Shown: one piece after another, positions 60,801 to 64,000 of the stretch | How positions within the stretch are numbered: the stretch's first letter is position 1 | How the letters are laid out: every line of letters starts with the position of its first letter | From: Lamellibrachia columna | Lineage: Eukaryota > Annelida > Polychaeta > Sabellida > Siboglinidae | Reading direction: 5' to 3' | NCBI GenBank assembly: GCA_963662155.1 | Contig: OY759274.1 | Span: 20,456,257-20,520,256 of the forward strand | Length of the DNA stretch: 64,000 bases | Position numbers and translations under genes: made by a program | Notes under the pieces: model-generated | Told to the model about the DNA's origin: nothing | The model's input: only the letters and a program-made list of their open reading frames with translations | The model's database searches: none

Positions 60801-62780
60801 GTGAACTATTCAGTCAAGTGGACTGAGCAGTGTTGGGTGAACTATTCAGTCAAGTGGACTGAGCAGTGTTGGGTGAACTATTCAGTCAAGTGGACTGAGC
60901 AGCGTGGGGTGAACTATTCAGTCGTGTGGACTGAGCAGCGTGGGGTGAACGAAACTGCCTAAACTTTGCAATGGCAGCAAGATGATTCGAACCCTGGTCT
61001 TCTTGATTGAAAGTCCCATGTTCTAACCGCGCGCCACTGTGCCCCTCATTAGTAAGGTCTTCAAAGGGAATGCAGAATGATTTTCATTGGGTAACTGGAC
61101 GAGTTTTTTTAGAACACTGCACGCAGACAGAAACTGAATTTACTAGTATTTATAACATCTTGGTTGTTTAAAAATAATATCCACACAAAACATGTTGCTA
61201 TCATGACCTTTCATATCTGAATAATTTAGAAAATATGCGGTTTGGTGATGAAATAAAATATGCCATTTTCACAACACATACGGAGTTTGCTGCATGGCAA
61301 TAAATGACAAAGTTATAACTCTTCACCGTTGGAGGCAAAATATAAAAATTTTCATTGGACAATTTATTGATATATCAAAGTCCTGTTTTGTACAATTTCT
61401 GACGTTAAATATACTACAGCAATAAAGATTAAAACATGAAATATAACCAGGGTTGAAAAAATCATGATTTTTTTTAAATAAAAAAATCGGATTGTTTTTA
61501 TTTAAATTGGATTTTTTTAATTTATTTGATTGTTTTGAAATCTGGTATACACAATGTCATAAAATAGTTGACTATCAAGCTATCTGGTGTCGATACAGCT
61601 ATACAAGTGTGCGCACTTTGTGCTTTTGTATTAAAAAACACACAAAACTTTGTTGATCTCGATGCTTGAAAACAATTATTTGTGCTAAATTCGTATAAAT
61701 CAGCGATTAAAAGAAACGGAAGTAAAAAAATCATAAATCAATGATTTTTTTGGAGCGATTTAAATCATGATTTAAATCAATGATTTAAATCAAATGAATT
61801 AAATCAAACAACCCTGAATATAACACTGTTAATTTAGATGAACTTTGAGTTAGAAAAATTAAGAGAATTGGGGCATTTTAACTATATGAAACCCCGCATC
61901 AGTTAACCAATGAAAATTGAAATAAATTCCCTATAAATTCAATCTCCTGTTACAGGATGTCTTACTATTTCTGTTAATATTTCTAAGAACATACCCACCT
62001 GACTCGGAGTTTGAACGCCTTGAAACTTCTGGCCAAAACGCTGATCAGTTCGACGATTCCCAAAGTAATCTAAACTTGCCTACAAGAGAATTCAAGACCT
62101 GTCATTCAGTTATTAAACCAAGACATTAGTAGTTAATCCCTGCATACTTGAGAATATTAAAATGTAAAATATTTCAGTTAACACATTAGAAAACGAAGAC
62201 AAAACGCTAAAAAATTATGACAGTTGAGTGGTGAAGGACATTTCCTGCTGATCATAAGTACTGGAGACAGGTAGTTGAAGTAAGAATGGCCGACAAGAGT
62301 GAGTTGGTGAACGTGAACACCACCTATACGACGATGTACCTGTGCTTCTCCAAACTCCCTGCTGTGCACAAGCCAAACACATATCATCAAGCCAGTACGT
62401 CCTTTGCCACCCTTGCAGTGGACAGCGATGACATTCTCCGGGTGTGCGTTCATCCACTTGGTGACGTCATTTGCGAACTTTATGATGTCACTGACAGCAA
62501 CGGGGAATAATAAAACATTTTTTAGTGAAGGAGGCGACGTTTATCTTTCCAACTGAAAACTCCATTAAAAACAGCTAGTCGCTCTGCTTTCATTTAAATT
62601 TAATGACATAAATTATTTCATAAATATAAATTAACACAGAGACTATGCGAACACTTACTTGAGCTTTCAGATTGTCAATCAACTTTCATATATATGAGAT
62701 GAATATTATGATGATTATAGAATCAGCAAATCACAACTGAGTGGATTATGAATCACAAAGGGGAGACTGGGGCTACTTGT

Positions 62781-62832
<52 letters not shown>

Positions 62833-63440
62833 TAATAAAAAATTTATTAAGCGCAGTTTCCATTAACATGCTAAAGCGCTGTACAAAATCTAATTAAATA
62901 TAAAACGTTAACTGTAGAATAAAAATGTGTATAAATGCAAATAAGTTATAAATCAAATAAAATTATGATGCAAACATACATACATGAGTAAGTTGCTATA
63001 GATGTACTACAGACGCAACTACTGATGAACATTATTTTGCAAGGTAGCAGTATGTTCATCAATAGTTTTAAGCATGTCACATGTGATATTATGTGGATCT
63101 GTTGAAAAGGTAAAATGGCGCCATTTTAAAGAAAAAAAATGGTAATTTGTTCAACTTTTTAAGGGTTTGTGTGCACATGACTTATTCTATGTTGTTCTTC
63201 GTTGTTATCTGTGGAAGATATTTGCGGTTTTTATGGCATTAAAAAAGTTCTGATCTGATAACAATTCAAATTTTACAACTAGCTCTGGTCTCCCCACACA
63301 TATTTTTTGCTGGTTGACATTTGTTTTATTTTGTAAATGACAATGCTTGGTCACTCACTAAAACTTGGGTACGTTGTGATCGTCAATAAATATCCGCTGT
63401 ACTGGTCCGCTAAAAAAGTTTTCGTCATATGTTTTTTCAC
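54683..63440 (-). CDS. TPTE2: TPTE/VSP-type phosphoinositide phosphatase, 3' part (8 exons)
   Basis: Exons in order: 63440-63359, 62490-62340, 62079-61999, 60283-60178, 59727-59633, 58736-58641, 57005-56935, 54860-54683. All have GT-AG borders and every junction phase agrees, giving 285 codons plus stop. The phosphatase part shows IDDHNVP (general-acid loop) and [10 protein letters not shown] (P-loop, catalytic Cys and Arg of CX5R), then FGNRRTD and [16 protein letters not shown]. The C2 part shows [40 protein letters not shown] and [11 protein letters not shown]. The CKGGKGRTG loop and the order match voltage-sensing phosphatases and TPTE2, which remove 5- or 3-phosphates from phosphoinositides at membranes. 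PTEN itself has CKAGKGRTG. The voltage sensor or transmembrane exons would lie right of the window. The gene looks intact. Confidence 0.93.
55186..55566 (+). pseudogene. THAP-domain pseudogene, antisense in the phosphatase intron
   Basis: ATG at 55186 opens [20 protein letters not shown] then SWFKFP, the start of a THAP C2CH zinc finger, and stops at TAA 55279-55281. In a shifted frame the downstream part reads [13 protein letters not shown], then TGA, and later [15 protein letters not shown], the PTK and VPTLF blocks of the same domain. The C-x2-H zinc ligands are lost at the TGA/frameshift. THAP domains bind DNA and occur in host factors and P-element-type transposases. This copy is dead and lies on the strand opposite the phosphatase gene. 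Confidence 0.8.
55567..56934. other. Phosphatase intron, unassigned
   Basis: AT-rich. A plus-strand stretch at 56636-56720 has a weak resemblance to the THAP C-x2-H region, but I do not call it. Confidence 0.4.
56935..57005 (-). CDS. TPTE2: Phosphatase gene exon: C2 domain
   Basis: 71 nt, acceptor GTGATTCAG, donor AACAG|GTGAGT. It reads [20 protein letters not shown] then ENN plus a split Arg codon. Confidence 0.95.
57094..58190. repeat. 42-bp minisatellite, ~26 copies, in phosphatase intron
   Basis: Unit ATGGTACAAGCCCTCAGTCA plus 22 bp ending in CATTGTTGA. 42 is divisible by three, so a 14-residue repeat (core [14 protein letters not shown]) stays open. Indels at about 57427 and 57990 shift the frame without purifying effect, and the array sits in an intron of the opposite-strand gene, so it is non-coding. 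Confidence 0.93.
58191..58640. other. Phosphatase intron, unassigned
   Basis: No repeat or gene recognised. Confidence 0.4.
58641..58736 (-). CDS. TPTE2: Phosphatase gene exon: C2 domain
   Basis: 96 nt, acceptor TATTTTCCAG, donor CCTCA|GTAAGT. It reads [20 protein letters not shown] then [12 protein letters not shown]. Confidence 0.93.
58859..59428. repeat. 26-bp minisatellite, ~22 copies, in phosphatase intron
   Basis: Unit GGCTCTACATTCGGATGCCA plus CCATTG. All three plus frames stay open for long stretches, because three units make 78 bp with no stop in any frame. Confidence 0.93.
59633..59727 (-). CDS. TPTE2: Phosphatase gene exon: C2 domain
   Basis: 95 nt. It reads [20 protein letters not shown] then [11 protein letters not shown], with the split Gly codon joined from the upstream exon. 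Donor CAAG|GTAAAG. Confidence 0.95.
60178..60283 (-). CDS. TPTE2: Phosphatase gene exon: end of phosphatase domain, C2 start
   Basis: 106 nt, acceptor GTCTTTCAG, donor ATCAG|GTATAT. It reads [20 protein letters not shown] then [15 protein letters not shown]. Confidence 0.95.
60590..60952. repeat. 36-bp minisatellite, ~10 copies, in phosphatase intron
   Basis: Unit AGTGGACTGAGCAGCGTGGG plus GTGAACTATTCAGTCG. It gives a 12-residue open repeat, non-coding by context. Confidence 0.92.
60968..61052 (-). mobile_element. tRNA-derived SINE head or tRNA relic
   Basis: The minus strand reads GGGGCACAGTGGCGCGCGGT then TAGAACATGGGACTTTCAATC, with B box GGTTCGAATC. The D arm, anticodon-like loop (TTC) and T arm are in order, but the acceptor does not close. 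It is likely the head of a truncated SINE. It abuts the 36-bp minisatellite. Confidence 0.55.
61448..61816. mobile_element. hAT MITE in phosphatase intron
   Basis: Ends CAGGGTTG and CAACCCTG, with perfect 8-bp target duplications AATATAAC at 61440-61447 and 61817-61824. The 369-bp element is very AT-rich, with ATCATGATTT/AAATCATGATT inverted sequences inside each end. No transposase. Confidence 0.93.
61999..62079 (-). CDS. TPTE2: Phosphatase gene exon: RRTD segment
   Basis: 81 nt, phase 0 on both sides. It reads [20 protein letters not shown] then GVQTPSQ, a highly conserved block after the P-loop. Confidence 0.95.
62340..62490 (-). CDS. TPTE2: Phosphatase gene exon: catalytic P-loop
   Basis: 151 nt, acceptor TTGCTGTCAG, donor CACAG|GTACAT. 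It reads [20 protein letters not shown], then [20 protein letters not shown], then [10 protein letters not shown]. Confidence 0.96.
62491..63358. other. Phosphatase intron with (TA)n
   Basis: 62784-62830 is a TATATA run. Nothing else is recognised. Confidence 0.6.
63359..63440 (-). CDS. TPTE2: Phosphatase gene exon: general-acid loop
   Basis: 82 nt, acceptor TTTGCCAG, donor TTTTA|GTGAGTG. It reads [17 protein letters not shown] then IDDHNVPKF. The first two bases (GT) complete a codon begun in an exon outside the window. Confidence 0.92.
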
Positions 63441-64000
63441 CTGGCAAAGGAAAACAAGATCTACAAATAAGGTCAAGGACATTCAGAGGTCAAACTTGGG
63501 CTACCTGAAAACATGCGATTAACAATAAGAAAGTCTTGATTTGAGTAAAAAATTTGCTAAATAAATTATTAGTTAATTATTCCACTAAATTAATATTTTA
63601 AACATATCTAAGGTTTAGATAGGTTTAATTAATGTTAATACATGCTTTATATATCCTTCAATGTGCTGAAATTATGTTTTTTTTGGCTTGGTTAATTAGA
63701 CTTAGTTTTACGTCACAAGAAATATTCAGAGATGTCAACAAGTTTCTTGGAAGATAAAATCTATGTTTCAGCAGTAACTACGAATTATGAAAAAAATCCA
63801 TGTACATGTTCAATTAATTAAAAGTCAACAACAACAAATCAGTAGTACCATTTAAACATATTAATGAAAAACAAATAACTATTTATTCAAAATGATATTG
63901 TATTTCGAAAATCATGTCATAGTTATGATGACTGCGCAAGGCACGTTGCCAAAATGCATGAACAAATTTATCTGTATATATATACAATGGACTCTGCTTA
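63441..64000. other. Phosphatase gene, upstream intron running off the window
   Basis: The next upstream exon (expected to end in Asn-Leu-Cys and one base of Ser) is not found here. Confidence 0.5.

Overview
The window is eukaryotic nuclear DNA from an invertebrate animal. It has genes split by GT-AG introns, eukaryotic-type tRNA genes with internal A and B boxes, LINEs of CR1/jockey-like and RTE-like types, hAT-type DNA transposons, and very many microsatellites and minisatellites. A PTEN/voltage-sensing-phosphatase (TPTE/VSP) gene and a large extracellular FN3-like repeat gene fit a marine bilaterian such as a mollusc, cephalochordate or other deuterostome. The sequence alone does not settle the phylum. 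Protein-coding density is low, and most long reading frames are tandem-repeat artefacts.

Layout. 1-300 and 16956-17268 are two diverged copies of a unit with a PSE-like block, a TATA box 21-22 bp downstream and a terminal T run: a candidate family of Pol III-transcribed structured RNA. 1754-7467 (minus) holds exons of a decaying extracellular FN3-like repeat protein. 7901-8577 is a 677-bp MITE with perfect 55-bp terminal inverted repeats. 8931-12600 is bounded by ~300-bp inverted repeats. 12646-20997 is mostly anonymous DNA with (AC)n, GCAC-rich and 45-bp repeats. 20998-21784 is an internally deleted RTE-like LINE, followed at once by a giant inverted repeat with ~1-kb arms (21785-25148). 25365-30342 carries 18-, 29- and 23-bp minisatellites and a LINE scrap.

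31008-50589 is dominated by tRNA-Glu(UUC) genes on the minus strand. Three dispersed copies are followed by a tandem array of ~1.33-kb units (36109-49526), each carrying one tRNA-Glu. All nine interior tRNAs match, while the two edge copies are degenerate; the right-edge copy is also split by a 1048-bp hAT element with a perfect 8-bp target duplication. CR1-like LINE copies (31891-33227, 51430-53199) and other LINE fragments flank the array.

54234-64000 is the 3' half of a TPTE/VSP-type lipid phosphatase gene on the minus strand. Eight exons with matching phases encode the phosphatase domain, with a CX5R loop, and the C2 domain. Its introns hold three unrelated minisatellites (42, 26 and 36 bp), a hAT MITE with a perfect 8-bp target duplication, a tRNA-derived SINE head and an antisense THAP-domain pseudogene. 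The upstream exons, including any voltage sensor, lie beyond the right edge.
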